A DNA stretch of 64,000 nt from Pseudomonas sp. GD04091 (GCF_029836165.1 NZ_JAOEBG010000003.1:248001-312000), one strand, 5' to 3'. Counted from the stretch's first letter, positions 8,491 through 17,365 are shown. Notes: generated from the letters alone by a model not told the origin. A program made the numbers and translations.

Positions 8491-9599
8491 GCCGGTACCT
8501 CCCGCGACTTGCGCTGCTTGCCCCACCACAGGTACAGGCCACTGCCGAGCACGATGATGGTCAACACATCGAGCAAGGCCCAGAGAATCTGCATTGGCCG
8601 GCCGCCGTAGTCTCCGAAATGCAGGGGCTGCGACAGGCCCATGGCATCCATGTACCAGGGGCGCTCGCCCACGGCCGTCACCTCCAGGGTGCGCGCGTCG
8701 ATCAGTACCGGGGTGAACAGGTGCGAAGTCAGGTGCGTGGCGCCATTCATGAACACCGCATAGTGGTGCTCGCTGGAGAAGCGCGTGCCGGGGAAGGCGA
8801 TGAAGTCCGGGCGCATGCCCGGTGCCGCCTGCTCGGCGATGCGCAGCAGCTCGGTGGCCGGGGCGCGCTCGGTGAGCGGCGGTGCGTCTCGGTAGGGCGC
8901 GACCATGGCCGCCAGGCTGTCGTTGCGCCAGGCGGCGATCACCAGGTCGGACAGGGCGCTGATCACGCCGGTGACGCCGACCACCAGGGCCCAGGTCAGG
9001 GTGACCGCGCCGATCAGGTTGTGCAGGTCGAGCCAGCGCAGGCGCCTGGACTTGTCGTGACGCACGGTGGCGAAGCGCAGGCGGCGCATGAACGGGGCAT
9101 ACAGCACGGTGCCGGAGACGATGGCGACAATGAATAGCACCCCCATGAACGCCAGCAGCAGCTTGCCGGGCAGCCCGGCGAACATGTCGACGTGCAGGCG
9201 CAGCATCAGCATCATGAAACCGCCGTTGGCCGCCGGCATGGCCACCGCTTCGCCGGTGCGCGCATCGAGCATGAAGGTGTGCGAATCGTCGGGGTGGGTG
9301 CCGGCGGAGGCGGCCATGATCGCGACCACGCCGTTGGGCTCGTCGTCTTCATAGCCGAAGTACTGCATCACCTCGCCGGGGCGGTGCTGTTCGGCCTTGA
9401 GCACCAGCTGCTGCAGGTCCAGGTGCGGGGTGTCGGCGGGCATCTCGCGCAGTTCCGGCGCATCGCCCAGCAGGTGCTCCAGTTCGTGGTGGAAGATCAG
9501 CGGCAGGCCGGTGAGGGCGAGCAGCAACAGGAACAGCGTGCAGACGAGGCTGCTCCAGGTGTGGATCGCTGACCAGCGGCGGATGGTTTGGCTTTTCAT
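8487..9599 (-). CDS. PepSY-associated TM protein (siderophore iron release/reduction type)
   Basis: A 370-residue inner-membrane protein of the PepSY_TM (PiuB/FoxB-like) family. Membrane segments are visible near residues 15-35 (LVCTLFLLLLALTGLPLIF), 145-165, 190-215 and 340-360. Conserved histidines accompany them: HTW near residue 14, LRLHVDMF near residue 135, LDLHNLIG near residue 190 and LHFGDYGG near residue 325. Family members next to siderophore receptors are thought to help remove or reduce iron from the siderophore in the periplasm. The ATG at 9599 is chosen; a GTG lies one codon upstream. It lies downstream of the receptor on the same strand. Confidence 0.85.
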   Translation of the reverse strand: MKSQTIRRWSAIHTWSSLVCTLFLLLLALTGLPLIFHHELEHLLGDAPELREMPADTPHLDLQQLVLKAEQHRPGEVMQYFGYEDDEPNGVVAIMAASAGTHPDDSHTFMLDARTGEAVAMPAANGGFMMLMLRLHVDMFAGLPGKLLLAFMGVLFIVAIVSGTVLYAPFMRRLRFATVRHDKSRRLRWLDLHNLIGAVTLTWALVVGVTGVISALSDLVIAAWRNDSLAAMVAPYRDAPPLTERAPATELLRIAEQAAPGMRPDFIAFPGTRFSSEHHYAVFMNGATHLTSHLFTPVLIDARTLEVTAVGERPWYMDAMGLSQPLHFGDYGGRPMQILWALLDVLTIIVLGSGLYLWWGKQRKSREVPA

Positions 9600-9619
9600 C
9601 ACGGTTCCGTCTTTGCCTG

Positions 9620-9750
9620 AAGGATCGAGGGGCTGCTGTGCAGCCCATTCGCGGGCAAGCCCGCTCCCACAGGGAACGCGCCGATCTCAGGGTATGCGCA
9701 TTTCCCGTGGGAGCGGGCTTGCCCGCGAATGGGCCGCAAGGCGGCCCCGT
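9620..9750. repeat. Inverted REP pair (ttcgcgggcaagcccgctcccac type)
   Basis: Two arms in opposite orientation carry the core gcgggcaagcccgctcccac, with outer extensions ggggctgctgtgcagcccat and its counterpart atgggccgcaaggcggcccc. They fill the gap between the receptor gene and the PepSY gene. This is the classical P. putida REP pair arrangement. Confidence 0.85.
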
Positions 9751-9753
9751 CAC

Positions 9754-12186
9754 TCAGAACTTGTAGGTGGCGCTGGCGACGACGCTGCGTTGGTCCCCGT
9801 AGTAGCAGTAATACCCGTCGCAGGTGGACAGGTAGTCCTTGTTCAGCAGGTTGCTGGCGTTGACCGCCACCGAGGCGCCCTTGAGGCTGTTGTCCAGGCG
9901 GCCGAGGTCGTAGTGCACGGCGGCATCGAACACAGTGTAGGCCTTGCTCTTGCCGAGCCAGGTGTTGGCTTCGTCACCGTAGCGGTTGCCGGTGTAACGT
10001 GCGCCCAGGCCAATGCCGAAGCCGTCAAGCACTCCGGTATGCCAGGTGTAGTCGGCCCACAAAGAGGCCTGCTGGTTGGGCATCTGTTGCAGGCGGTTGC
10101 CTTTGTACTGCCCTTTCTGCACTTCGGACTTGGCCAGGGTGTAGGCGGCGATCACTTTCAGGTTGTCGGTGACATCGGAGACGGCTTCCAGCTCCAGGCC
10201 GTGGACCTTGACCTCGCCGGTCTGGCTGGAGACGGGCACCCCACCCACATTGTTGGTGACGGGCACGTTCTTCTGCTTGAGGTCGTACACTGCCGCCGAC
10301 AGCAGGGTGTTGGAGCCAGGCGGTTGATACTTGACCCCCAGCTCCCATTGCTGGCCTTCGGTTGGCTTGAACGATTTCTCGATGTCAGCGCTCGAACCGC
10401 TGCTTGGCTGGAAGGACTCGGCGTAGGACAGGTACGGTACAAAGCCCGAGTCGAACACGTAGCTGAGCGCCGCATTGCCGCTGAACTGCTTGTCACGCTG
10501 GGTGTTGGTGGCATTGCCCTTGTTGAGGAACGTGGTGCCGGTATGCACCCAGTCTTCACGCCCGCCCAGGGTCAGGCGCCATTTGTCGAGCGCCATCTGG
10601 TCCTGGATGTAGAGCCCGGTCTGGACGGTTTTCTGGTTGTAGTCCAGATAGGCCGAAGCGCGGTCCGGACGGGTGATCGGCAAGCCATACACCGGGTTGT
10701 TGACGTTGGTGGGCGGCACGTTGAAGCCGTAGATGGAGAGGAAGTCGGAGTCGGTGCGCTGGTGGTCCAGGCCGATCAGCACGGTATGGCTGATATCGCC
10801 TGTGGTGAAATCGGCCTGGAAGTTGTTGTCGAGCGCGAACTGGCTGATGTCTTCATCGACGTTGGTGGACATGCGGCTGGCGTTGCCCTGGTTATCCACA
10901 GGGCCATCAGGTTGGTAGTAGCTGCCGACCGTGAGCGTCTGGAATGACAACTCGCTCTTGGTGTAGCGCAGGTTCTGGCGGAACTGCCAGACATCGTTGA
11001 AACGATGTTCAAAGGCATAACCCAGCGCGTAATAGGTGCGGTCGTAGTACTCGTAATCCGGGTCGCCCAGGTTCTTGTGGCGGGAGACCTTGCCGAACGG
11101 CATGTCGATCTTGGTGCCTTGTATCGGGTAGAACTGGCTGGTGGCACCGGTGTCGTCCCGAGTGAACTGGCTGAGGAAGGTCAGCGAGGTGTCTTCGTCG
11201 ATGTTCCAGGTCAGGCTCGGGGCGATGTTGTAGCGCTTGTTGTCCATGTGGTCGATCTGCGTGCCACTGTCGCGCACCACGCCGCTGACGCCATAGAGGA
11301 ACTGGCCCTGCTCATCGATCTTGCCGGTGCTGGCGAAGTTGATCTGACGGTGGTTGTCGCTGCCGTACTGCAGCTGGATCTCATGAGTGCTTTCAGCCTG
11401 GGGCCGGCGGCTGACCATATCCAGCAGGCCGCCGGGTGGTGTCTGCCCATACACCGACGAGGCCGGCCCACGCAGCAGCGCGAGGCGGTCGAGGTTCCAG
11501 GTTTCGGCTTTCGGGTTGGCATACACACCGCGGGGCAGGGGCAGGCCGTCTAGAAACTGAGTCGGCTCGAAGCCGCGCACGCGCATCCAGTCGTAGCGGG
11601 TGTCGCTGCCGAAACTGGCCGAGACGATGCCTGGCATGTACTTCACCGCGTCATCCAGGCTTTGCACGCCGCGGTCGCTCATCTGCTGGCGGGTGGCGAC
11701 GGAAATGGAGCGTGGGACCTCGACCAGCGCGGTGTCGGTCTTGGTGCCGGCGGCTGTGCGCTTGGCGGTGTAGCCCTCGACCGGTCCCCAGGCGCTTTCG
11801 TAACTGCTGTTGGCGTTGATGTTGGTTTCCGGCAGCGCGAGGCTGCCCTCGGCCGTGGCTACCAGGCTGTAGCTGCCGGCGCTGCTCTGCTGCAGCTGCA
11901 GACCGGTACCGCGCAGGGCGGCCTGCAGGGCGCCGACAGCGTCGTACTGGCCACTGAGCGGTGCCGAGTTGCGTCCGCTGACCAATGCCGGATCCAGCGC
12001 CAGGGCGATGCCGGCCTGGCTGGCGATCTGGTTCAGGGTACTGGCCAGCGGTGCGCTGGGCAGATCGTAGGTACGTATGGCGGACTGTTCGGCGGCGAAC
12101 AGGGCGGGGCTGGCCAACGGGGCGGCCAGGCCGATGGCCAGGGCCATCAGGCTGGGGCGAAGCAAAGCATCAACGGCACGGGACAT
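9754..12186 (-). CDS. TonB-dependent siderophore receptor with N-terminal signalling domain
   Basis: An 810-residue outer-membrane transducer of the FpvA/FoxA/FiuA type. A signal peptide ending near ALFAAE is followed by a secretin/TonB short N-terminal domain (about residues 38-110, RTYDLPSAPLASTLNQIASQ). Next come the plug domain (VEVPRSISVATRQQMSDRG, MRVRGFEPTQFLDGLPLP, RGPASSVYGQTPPGGLLDMV) and a beta barrel ending in the aromatic-terminated strand VASATYKF. The C-terminal CDGYYCYYG cysteine loop resembles ferrichrome/ferrioxamine receptors, so a hydroxamate xenosiderophore is the best guess. The signalling domain fits the linked sigma/FecR genes at 12390-13861, which would sense the loaded receptor. 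The precise ligand cannot be read from the sequence. Confidence 0.92.
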   Translation of the reverse strand: MSRAVDALLRPSLMALAIGLAAPLASPALFAAEQSAIRTYDLPSAPLASTLNQIASQAGIALALDPALVSGRNSAPLSGQYDAVGALQAALRGTGLQLQQSSAGSYSLVATAEGSLALPETNINANSSYESAWGPVEGYTAKRTAAGTKTDTALVEVPRSISVATRQQMSDRGVQSLDDAVKYMPGIVSASFGSDTRYDWMRVRGFEPTQFLDGLPLPRGVYANPKAETWNLDRLALLRGPASSVYGQTPPGGLLDMVSRRPQAESTHEIQLQYGSDNHRQINFASTGKIDEQGQFLYGVSGVVRDSGTQIDHMDNKRYNIAPSLTWNIDEDTSLTFLSQFTRDDTGATSQFYPIQGTKIDMPFGKVSRHKNLGDPDYEYYDRTYYALGYAFEHRFNDVWQFRQNLRYTKSELSFQTLTVGSYYQPDGPVDNQGNASRMSTNVDEDISQFALDNNFQADFTTGDISHTVLIGLDHQRTDSDFLSIYGFNVPPTNVNNPVYGLPITRPDRASAYLDYNQKTVQTGLYIQDQMALDKWRLTLGGREDWVHTGTTFLNKGNATNTQRDKQFSGNAALSYVFDSGFVPYLSYAESFQPSSGSSADIEKSFKPTEGQQWELGVKYQPPGSNTLLSAAVYDLKQKNVPVTNNVGGVPVSSQTGEVKVHGLELEAVSDVTDNLKVIAAYTLAKSEVQKGQYKGNRLQQMPNQQASLWADYTWHTGVLDGFGIGLGARYTGNRYGDEANTWLGKSKAYTVFDAAVHYDLGRLDNSLKGASVAVNASNLLNKDYLSTCDGYYCYYGDQRSVVASATYKF

Positions 12187-12309
12187 TCAGCGGCTCCTCG
12201 ACGAAATAGTGCTGACTGCTTCCTTGCCGAGCGAGATTGGGAAAGTGACAGGGTCTTTGGAAAAAATATCTGCGAGGGCTGGCGCTCAGCGCTGAATCGC
12301 TTCGGCTTC

Positions 12310-12373
12310 TTCGCGGGTAAACCCGCTCCCACAGGCATGGCGCATTCCCTGTGGGAACGGGTTTACCCGCGAA
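12310..12373. repeat. Inverted REP pair between fecR-like gene and receptor
   Basis: Arms of about 26 bases (12310-12335 and 12348-12373), with core gcgggtaaacccgctcccac, form a near-perfect inverted repeat with a 12-base loop. It separates the anti-sigma gene from the receptor gene and may dampen read-through or stabilise the upstream transcript. Confidence 0.85.
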
Positions 12374-12389
12374 TAGCGGCAGACGACGT

Positions 12390-13346
12390 TCATCTGGCGG
12401 AGACGGTCACCCACCACGACGTATGCCGTTCGATCTTCACCGGCAGTGCCGGCAGCAGCGACGCCAGGGCCAGGTCGGTGTCGTTCAGCGGGAAGCTGCC
12501 GCTCACGCGCAGGTTGGCCACCTCGTCGCTGGCGCTCAGGTGGCCGCTGCGGTACTGGCCAAGGGTGGCGAGCAGGTCGGCCAGGCGCACGTTGTCCACC
12601 ACCAGCATGCCGCGGGTCCAGGCATCGCTGCCGACCGCCACCGGGCTGACCCGACCCAGGCCATCGGCGCTCATCAACACCTGTTCGCCTTCGCGCAGGA
12701 CCTGCTCGTCGCCGCTGTTCTGCGGCCTGGCGGCCACGGACGACTGCAGGACCTCGAGGCGCGTCCCGTCATCCTCGCGCTTGACCAGGAAACGCGTACC
12801 CAGCGGCCTCAGGCGGCCCTCTTCGGTGCGTACCAGCAGTGGGCGACTGTCGTCATGACCGGTTTCCACTGAAATTTCGCCCTGGTGCAGGACGATCAAC
12901 CGTTGTTCGCCCTGGAAATCGATATCCACGGCGGTCTTCGTGTTCAGGCTCAGCAAGGTGCCGTCTTCCAGGCGCAGGGTACGCATTTCGCCGGTGCCGG
13001 TGCGCTGGTCGGCCAGCCAGTAGTCCGGCGACAGGGTCGGCACGCCGGCCCAGGCCAGCAGGCAGCCGACCAGCAACAGCCCGGCCACGCCGCCACCCAG
13101 CCCACCCAGGCGCTGACGCATCCCGGCCCGGGACTGCAACAGGGTATGGCGCACCGGGCCTGCCACGGTGCTGACGCGCTGGTCCAGCACGCCGAGTTGC
13201 CGCCAGGCGCGGGCGTGCTCCTCGTGGGCGGCGTGCCAGCGCATGAAGGCGCTGCGTTCGTCCGGCGTGCCGCTGCCTTCGTCCAGGCACAGTTTCCAGG
13301 CGATGGCCGCTTCCAGCACTTTGCTGGACACCGGGCCGTTGTTCAT
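12390..13346 (-). CDS. FecR-type transmembrane anti-sigma regulator
   Basis: A 318-residue FecR family protein. The N-terminal cytoplasmic DUF4880-type segment (AIAWKLCLDEGSGTPDERSA, FMRWHAAHEEHARAW) binds the sigma factor. One membrane helix is near residues 85-103 (GGVAGLLLVGCLLAWAG). The periplasmic FecR domain follows (TLRLEDGTLLSLNTKTAVDI, RPLGTRFLVKR), then a C-terminal STN-like part (MLVVDNVRLADLLATLGQYR). It relays the receptor signal to the ECF sigma factor. The ATG at 13346 overlaps the sigma gene stop (ATGA), giving coupled translation; upstream in-frame starts lie within the sigma gene and are rejected. Confidence 0.93.
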   Translation of the reverse strand: MNNGPVSSKVLEAAIAWKLCLDEGSGTPDERSAFMRWHAAHEEHARAWRQLGVLDQRVSTVAGPVRHTLLQSRAGMRQRLGGLGGGVAGLLLVGCLLAWAGVPTLSPDYWLADQRTGTGEMRTLRLEDGTLLSLNTKTAVDIDFQGEQRLIVLHQGEISVETGHDDSRPLLVRTEEGRLRPLGTRFLVKREDDGTRLEVLQSSVAARPQNSGDEQVLREGEQVLMSADGLGRVSPVAVGSDAWTRGMLVVDNVRLADLLATLGQYRSGHLSASDEVANLRVSGSFPLNDTDLALASLLPALPVKIERHTSWWVTVSAR

Positions 13347-13861
13347 GTCGGCTGCCCGTACAGGGCGATGTAGCACTGGCGCATGCCCTGGGCGATGTAC
13401 TGGCGCACGCGTGACACCGAGACACCCAGGCGCTCGGCGATCTCGGCGTGGCCCAGGCCATCCAGGCGGTTGTGCAGGAAGGCCGCGCGAGCCTTGCTCG
13501 ACAGCTTGCCGAGCAGGCGGTCGATGGCCTTGAGGTCCTCGAGGATCAGGTGCTGCACTTGCGGGGAGGGGTGTTCGGTCTCGGGCAGCAGGGCCAGTTC
13601 CGTCAGGTAGGCCTGTTCGAGGGCGGCGCGACGGAAGTGATCGAACAGCAGGCCCTTGGCCACCGCCACCAGGAAGGCGCGGGGTTCGCGGGGGACGTCC
13701 AGGCGCTCTCGACCGAGCAGGCGCACGAAGGTGTCCTGGCTCAGGTCCTCGGCCCTCTGGCGGCAGGCGGTGCTGCGCTGCAGCCAGGCGAGCAGCCAGC
13801 CGCGATGGTCGCGGTACAGCGCTCCGACCAGCTCGGTGTGTGGGCTGTGCACAGGCGTCAA
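13343..13861 (-). CDS. ECF sigma factor, FecI type (iron starvation)
   Basis: A sigma-70 family ECF factor of about 172 residues that would direct RNA polymerase to the receptor promoter when the siderophore is bound. Region 2 is visible as CRQRAEDLSQDTFVRLLGRE and region 4 as LDGLGHAEIAERLGVSVSRV. The start is taken at TTG 13861, which has GGGGGA 8 bases upstream; a GTG at 13852 is the alternative. A Fur-like box lies just upstream (13889-13907), so iron repression is likely. It is the first gene of the sigma-FecR-receptor-PepSY series. Confidence 0.92.
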   Translation of the reverse strand: MTPVHSPHTELVGALYRDHRGWLLAWLQRSTACRQRAEDLSQDTFVRLLGRERLDVPREPRAFLVAVAKGLLFDHFRRAALEQAYLTELALLPETEHPSPQVQHLILEDLKAIDRLLGKLSSKARAAFLHNRLDGLGHAEIAERLGVSVSRVRQYIAQGMRQCYIALYGQPT

Positions 13862-13888
13862 AGGGCTTCCCCCGGGAAGAATGCGTTA

Positions 13889-13907
13889 ACTAACGATAAT
13901 TATTCGC
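13889..13907 (-). promoter_or_regulatory. Candidate Fur box upstream of the ECF sigma gene
   Basis: The sequence around GATAATTATTCGC (plus-strand reading from 13895) matches the GATAAT-ATTATC pattern of Fur operators, with two mismatches in the second arm. It lies about 30-45 bases before the sigma factor start, where repression by Fur-Fe(II) is expected for an iron-starvation sigma factor. Confidence 0.55.
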
Positions 13908-13976
13908 GATTGTGGCAGAGGCGGGGGTAGGGGCGCAATTGACGCTTATCGGATTGCCATCAGGAACGGGTTGCTA

Positions 13977-14687
13977 TCAGAAGCCGTGGTGATGGGCCTT
14001 GCGCCGCCGCCATTGGCGCAGCCCCTGCTCCAGCTGCAGTGGGCTGTCCAGCCGTTGGCGGCGGGCCTGGCTGAACAGGATCAGAGCCAGCTCGGCGGTC
14101 ACCTGGGCATCGGCGCTGGCATGGTGGCGGGCCTGGACCTCAAGGCCGAAGCGGGCGATCCAGTCGTCCAGCCCGGCTTCGCGCAGCACCGTGTCGGGGT
14201 TGAGCATTGGCGCCAACTCCGCCACATCGAGAAACCCATGCTGCAGGCGCAGCCCCAGGCTGTCCTTGAGTGCCCGGGCCAGCATGCGCTGGTCGAACGG
14301 GGCATGGAACGCCAGCACCGGGCTGTCGCCGATGAACGCCATCAGGTCGAGCAGCGCTTCGGCCGGATCGCTGCCGGCGGCCAGGGCGCTGGGGCCCAGG
14401 CCGTGGATCAGCACGCTGGCATTGGTCTTCTGCTCGGGGCGATGCAAGGTGCGCTCGAACGGTCGACCCAGGTCGATGGCGCCGTCCTCGATGGCCACCG
14501 CGCCGATCGACAGCACCTGGTCACGGTTGAGGTTCAGGCCGCTGGTTTCCAGGTCCAGCACCACCCAGCGCTGTTCGCGCAAGGTACAGACTCCCAGGGG
14601 CGCCGGCCCAGGCAACGCGGCCAGGCGCTGGCGCAGGCCGTCGCCCAGTTCGGGAGTCGCGGGCCGCAGCCAGGCGAGCAGGTTCAT
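13977..14687 (-). CDS. 3'-5' exonuclease, DnaQ/Pol III epsilon family
   Basis: A 236-residue DEDDh exonuclease-fold protein. Exo I is VLDLETSGLNLNRDQVLSIG (catalytic D and E), Exo II is AFHAPFDQRML and Exo III is ARHHASADAQVTAEL with its HxxxxD. It is not the replicative epsilon subunit: it lacks the C-terminal tail, and the family partner here is a CBS/nucleotidyltransferase protein. Its ATG overlaps the stop of that upstream gene by four bases, and the same pair occurs in many gamma-proteobacteria. The substrate is unknown; a role in repair or nucleotide turnover is only inferred. Confidence 0.88.
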   Translation of the reverse strand: MNLLAWLRPATPELGDGLRQRLAALPGPAPLGVCTLREQRWVVLDLETSGLNLNRDQVLSIGAVAIEDGAIDLGRPFERTLHRPEQKTNASVLIHGLGPSALAAGSDPAEALLDLMAFIGDSPVLAFHAPFDQRMLARALKDSLGLRLQHGFLDVAELAPMLNPDTVLREAGLDDWIARFGLEVQARHHASADAQVTAELALILFSQARRQRLDSPLQLEQGLRQWRRRKAHHHGF

Positions 14688-16621
14688 AGCTGATACCGCA
14701 GGGCCAGGCTGCTCTGCAGGCGCTGGGCCTGACGCAGGGACTCACGCAGGATGCGCCGGTCCAGGTGGTTGAGGCTGTCGGGGTCGAGCCGGTTGGAGTA
14801 GGGCAGGTGGTCGCGGGTCTGGCGCTGGTGCTGCTGCATGCGCGTCTGCTGAATGAAGTGGTAGGCCTCTTCGTAGGCGGCGCCGTCCAGCGCTTCGATG
14901 ACCCCCTTGTCCACCAGCTGACGCAGCCGCTCCAGGGTGTTGCAGGCCTTGATGCCGTTGGCCAGGGCCAGCAGCCGGGCGCCGTCGACGAACGGGGTCA
15001 GCCCCTGCACCTTGAGGTCGAGGGTGGCGGCCTTGTCATCACCCTGGCGGGTCAGTACGAAGTCGCGCAGGCGTCCCACCGGCGGGCGCTGGCGCAGGGC
15101 GTTGTCGGCCAGCATGCGCTGGAAGATGCGGTTGTCGGCCACCTGTTCGAGCAGGGCCTGGCGCAGTTGCTCGCAGCCCTGTTCATCGCCCCAGACCACG
15201 CGCAGGTCGAAGTAGATGCTCGAACCCAGCAGGTTCTCCGGGCTGGCTTCGCGCACGAAACCGGCGAAGCGCCGTGCCCATTCGCTGCGCGACAGGCACA
15301 GCTCGGGGTTGCCGGCCATCACGTTGCCTTTGCACAGGGTGAAGCCGCACTGGGCGAGGTTGTGGTTGATGTATTGCGCCAGTGGCAGCAGTTTCGCGCG
15401 GATGGCATCGGCTTCGGCGCTGTCGCGGGCTTCGAAGAGAATGCCGTTGTCCTGGTCGGTGTGCAGGGTCTGTTCGCGGCGGCCTTCGCTGCCGAAGCAC
15501 AGCCAGCTGAACGGCACGCCCGGGTCGCCGCGCTCGGCCATGGCCAGCTCGATCACCCGGCACACGGTGTGGTCGTTGAGCAGGGTGATGATCTGGGTGA
15601 TCTGGGTCGAGGAGGCGCCGTGGGCGAGCATGCGCTCGACCAGCTGGCCGATCTCGCCGCGCAACGCGACCAGCGTGTCCAGTCGCGGCGCATGGCGAAT
15701 GGTTCGCGCCAGGTGCACCAGGTCGACGCGTTGCAGGGAAAACAGGTCGCGCTCGGAGATCACTCCGCACAGACGCTGGTTTTCCACCAGGCAGACGTGG
15801 GCGATGTGCCGCTCGGTCATCGCCATGGCGGCATCGAAGGCGCTGGCCTGAGGGCTCAGGTGGAAGGGCCGGACGGTCATGTGGCGTTTGACCGGTGCGG
15901 TCAGCTCGGCGCTGGCGTCGGCCACCACCTGGCGCAGGTCGCGCAGGGTGAAGATGCCGATGGGATGGCGCCGCTCATCGATGATGACGATGCTGCCGAC
16001 CTGCTGCTCATGCATCAGCCGTACGGCGTCGCGCAAGGGCGTGTCCGCCGTGCAGACCACCGGGTGACGCAACGCCAGCTCGCCCAGCGGCGTATTCAGC
16101 GAGTACTGGGTGCCCAGGGTTTCCACGGCGCGCTGGCGCACCTGCTGGTTGACCTGGTCGAGCAGGCTGCTCACGCCGCGCAAGGCGAAATCGCGGAAGG
16201 CTTCGGACATCGAGAACACGCGGATGAACGCCGCCTTGTTCAATTGCAGGCAGAACGTGTCCTCGCCGGCCAGATGCTCCGTGCGGGTGGCGCGTTCGCC
16301 CAGCAGCGCGGCCAGCGGGAAGCACTCGCCGCTGGCGATCTCGAAAGTGGTCTCGGTGCCCGGCCTGGTCACGTGGTGGCGTTCGCCGACCACCCGCCCC
16401 TGTTTGACGATGTAGAAATGCTCGACCGGGCCGTCGGCGGGTTTGATGATGCTTTCGCCGCTCGCATAGAAGCGCAGCTGGCACTGTTCCACCAGAAAGG
16501 CCAGGTGGTTGTGCGCCATCTGGTTGAACGGCGGGAAACGCTGCAGAAACTGCAGGGTGCCCTGGATGTTTTGCAGCACTGCTGTCCTGCCCGCCAGGTG
16601 GTAGGCGTCCTTTTTGCTCAT
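14684..16621 (-). CDS. Cyclic-nucleotide-binding/CBS-pair/DUF294 nucleotidyltransferase-like protein
   Basis: A 645-residue multidomain protein. An N-terminal cNMP-binding-type domain (about residues 30-140, FYASGESIIKPADGPVEHFY, FPLAALLGERATRTEHLAGE) is followed by two CBS motifs (about 170-285, VGSIVIIDERRHPIGIFTLR, RLCGVISERDLFSLQ). A DUF294 nucleotidyltransferase-like domain follows (SWLCFGSEGRREQTLHTDQD, with the GSxxR and DxD motifs), then a substrate-binding-like C-terminal domain. GlnD-like proteins share the nucleotidyltransferase core. The start is ATG 16621, preceded by an AT-rich run. It is co-transcribed with the downstream exonuclease; the cellular target is unknown. Confidence 0.9.
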   Translation of the reverse strand: MSKKDAYHLAGRTAVLQNIQGTLQFLQRFPPFNQMAHNHLAFLVEQCQLRFYASGESIIKPADGPVEHFYIVKQGRVVGERHHVTRPGTETTFEIASGECFPLAALLGERATRTEHLAGEDTFCLQLNKAAFIRVFSMSEAFRDFALRGVSSLLDQVNQQVRQRAVETLGTQYSLNTPLGELALRHPVVCTADTPLRDAVRLMHEQQVGSIVIIDERRHPIGIFTLRDLRQVVADASAELTAPVKRHMTVRPFHLSPQASAFDAAMAMTERHIAHVCLVENQRLCGVISERDLFSLQRVDLVHLARTIRHAPRLDTLVALRGEIGQLVERMLAHGASSTQITQIITLLNDHTVCRVIELAMAERGDPGVPFSWLCFGSEGRREQTLHTDQDNGILFEARDSAEADAIRAKLLPLAQYINHNLAQCGFTLCKGNVMAGNPELCLSRSEWARRFAGFVREASPENLLGSSIYFDLRVVWGDEQGCEQLRQALLEQVADNRIFQRMLADNALRQRPPVGRLRDFVLTRQGDDKAATLDLKVQGLTPFVDGARLLALANGIKACNTLERLRQLVDKGVIEALDGAAYEEAYHFIQQTRMQQHQRQTRDHLPYSNRLDPDSLNHLDRRILRESLRQAQRLQSSLALRYQL

Positions 16622-16635
16622 GAAGCTGACCGTAT

Positions 16636-16670
16636 CGCTATGCCGAACTATATATATCTATCTATAGGGG
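16636..16670 (-). promoter_or_regulatory. AT-rich tract before the DUF294 gene
   Basis: A short run, tatatatatctatctatagg, starts about 28 bases upstream of the DUF294 gene start and contrasts with the GC-rich surroundings. It could supply -10 elements for that minus-strand operon. No clear -35 partner could be assigned. Confidence 0.35.
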
Positions 16671-16831
16671 TCGGCTTTGTTGTTCTCGGCCTCCATGGTC
16701 GGCTGGCCGCCTTGTGGTGCCCATTGGACGTAAGTCTAGAGGCACCGCCGGGACGCCCCGACGAAAGGCGAACCGGGTTGGGCGGGTTTACGGTCTCAAG
16801 GGTTGAGCGAGATTTTTTTGACGAGATGACC

Positions 16832-17281
16832 ATGGCTGAGCATGACGACATCCTGAGTGACGCCGAACGTGAGGCGTTGGCCGTGGCGAGTGCCCCCGTT
16901 GCGCCCAAGCCCGTGGTGCTGGTGGTGGACGACAACCCGGTGAACAGCGAGGCGCTGAGCCTGTACCTGAGGAGCCGCGGCATCACGTGCATGACAGCCG
17001 ATGGGGCGCAGGAAGCCATGTTGAAGCTGCATTACGAACCCAGGATCGCGCTGATGATCACCGACCTGCGCATGGAGCCGAAGGATGGCCTGGAGCTGAT
17101 CCGCCAGGTGCGCGAGTCGGAGCGGGCGGCGCTGTCGATCATCGTGGTGTCAGGTGACACCGATGTGAAGGAGGCGGTGGACGTGATGCATTTGGGCGTG
17201 GTGGATTTCCTGCTCAAGCCGGTGGACCTGGAGAAGCTCCTGGAGCTGGTGCGACGTGAATTGAGAATGGATCAGGGCTGA
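16832..17281 (+). CDS. Single-domain response regulator (REC only)
   Basis: A protein of about 149 residues consisting of an N-terminal tail (MAEHDDILSDAEREALAVAS) and one receiver domain. The acidic pocket DD is in VVLVVDDNPVNSEALSLYLR, the phospho-acceptor aspartate is in MITDLRMEPKDG, the switch serine is in IIVVSGDTD and the conserved lysine is in FLLKPVD. No output domain follows, so it may act by protein contact or as a phosphate sink. ATG 16832 is preferred because a GAG lies 6 bases upstream; ATG 16826 is possible. No sensor kinase gene is nearby. A REP pair follows directly. Confidence 0.85.
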   Translation: MAEHDDILSDAEREALAVASAPVAPKPVVLVVDDNPVNSEALSLYLRSRGITCMTADGAQEAMLKLHYEPRIALMITDLRMEPKDGLELIRQVRESERAALSIIVVSGDTDVKEAVDVMHLGVVDFLLKPVDLEKLLELVRRELRMDQG

Positions 17282-17286
17282 AAGCG

Positions 17287-17351
17287 ATCGCGGGTCAAGC
17301 CCGCTCCCGCGCCGAGTGACAATCGGCGCGGGAGCGGGCTTGACCCGCGAT
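17287..17351. repeat. Perfect 29-bp inverted REP pair between regulator and glcB
   Basis: Two 29-base arms (core atcgcgggtcaagcccgctc) are exact inverses around a 7-base loop. The element lies between the convergent stops of the response regulator and malate synthase genes and could end both transcripts. It is the longest perfect palindrome noticed in the window. Confidence 0.9.
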
Positions 17352-17365
17352 GTGTTGCTGGCGGC

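Noticed and set aside
14765..17281. An 838-codon open frame on the plus strand covering the antisense of the DUF294 gene and running into the response regulator
   Set aside because: Only the last ~150 codons match a protein family. The rest is an antisense shadow, common in GC-rich DNA.
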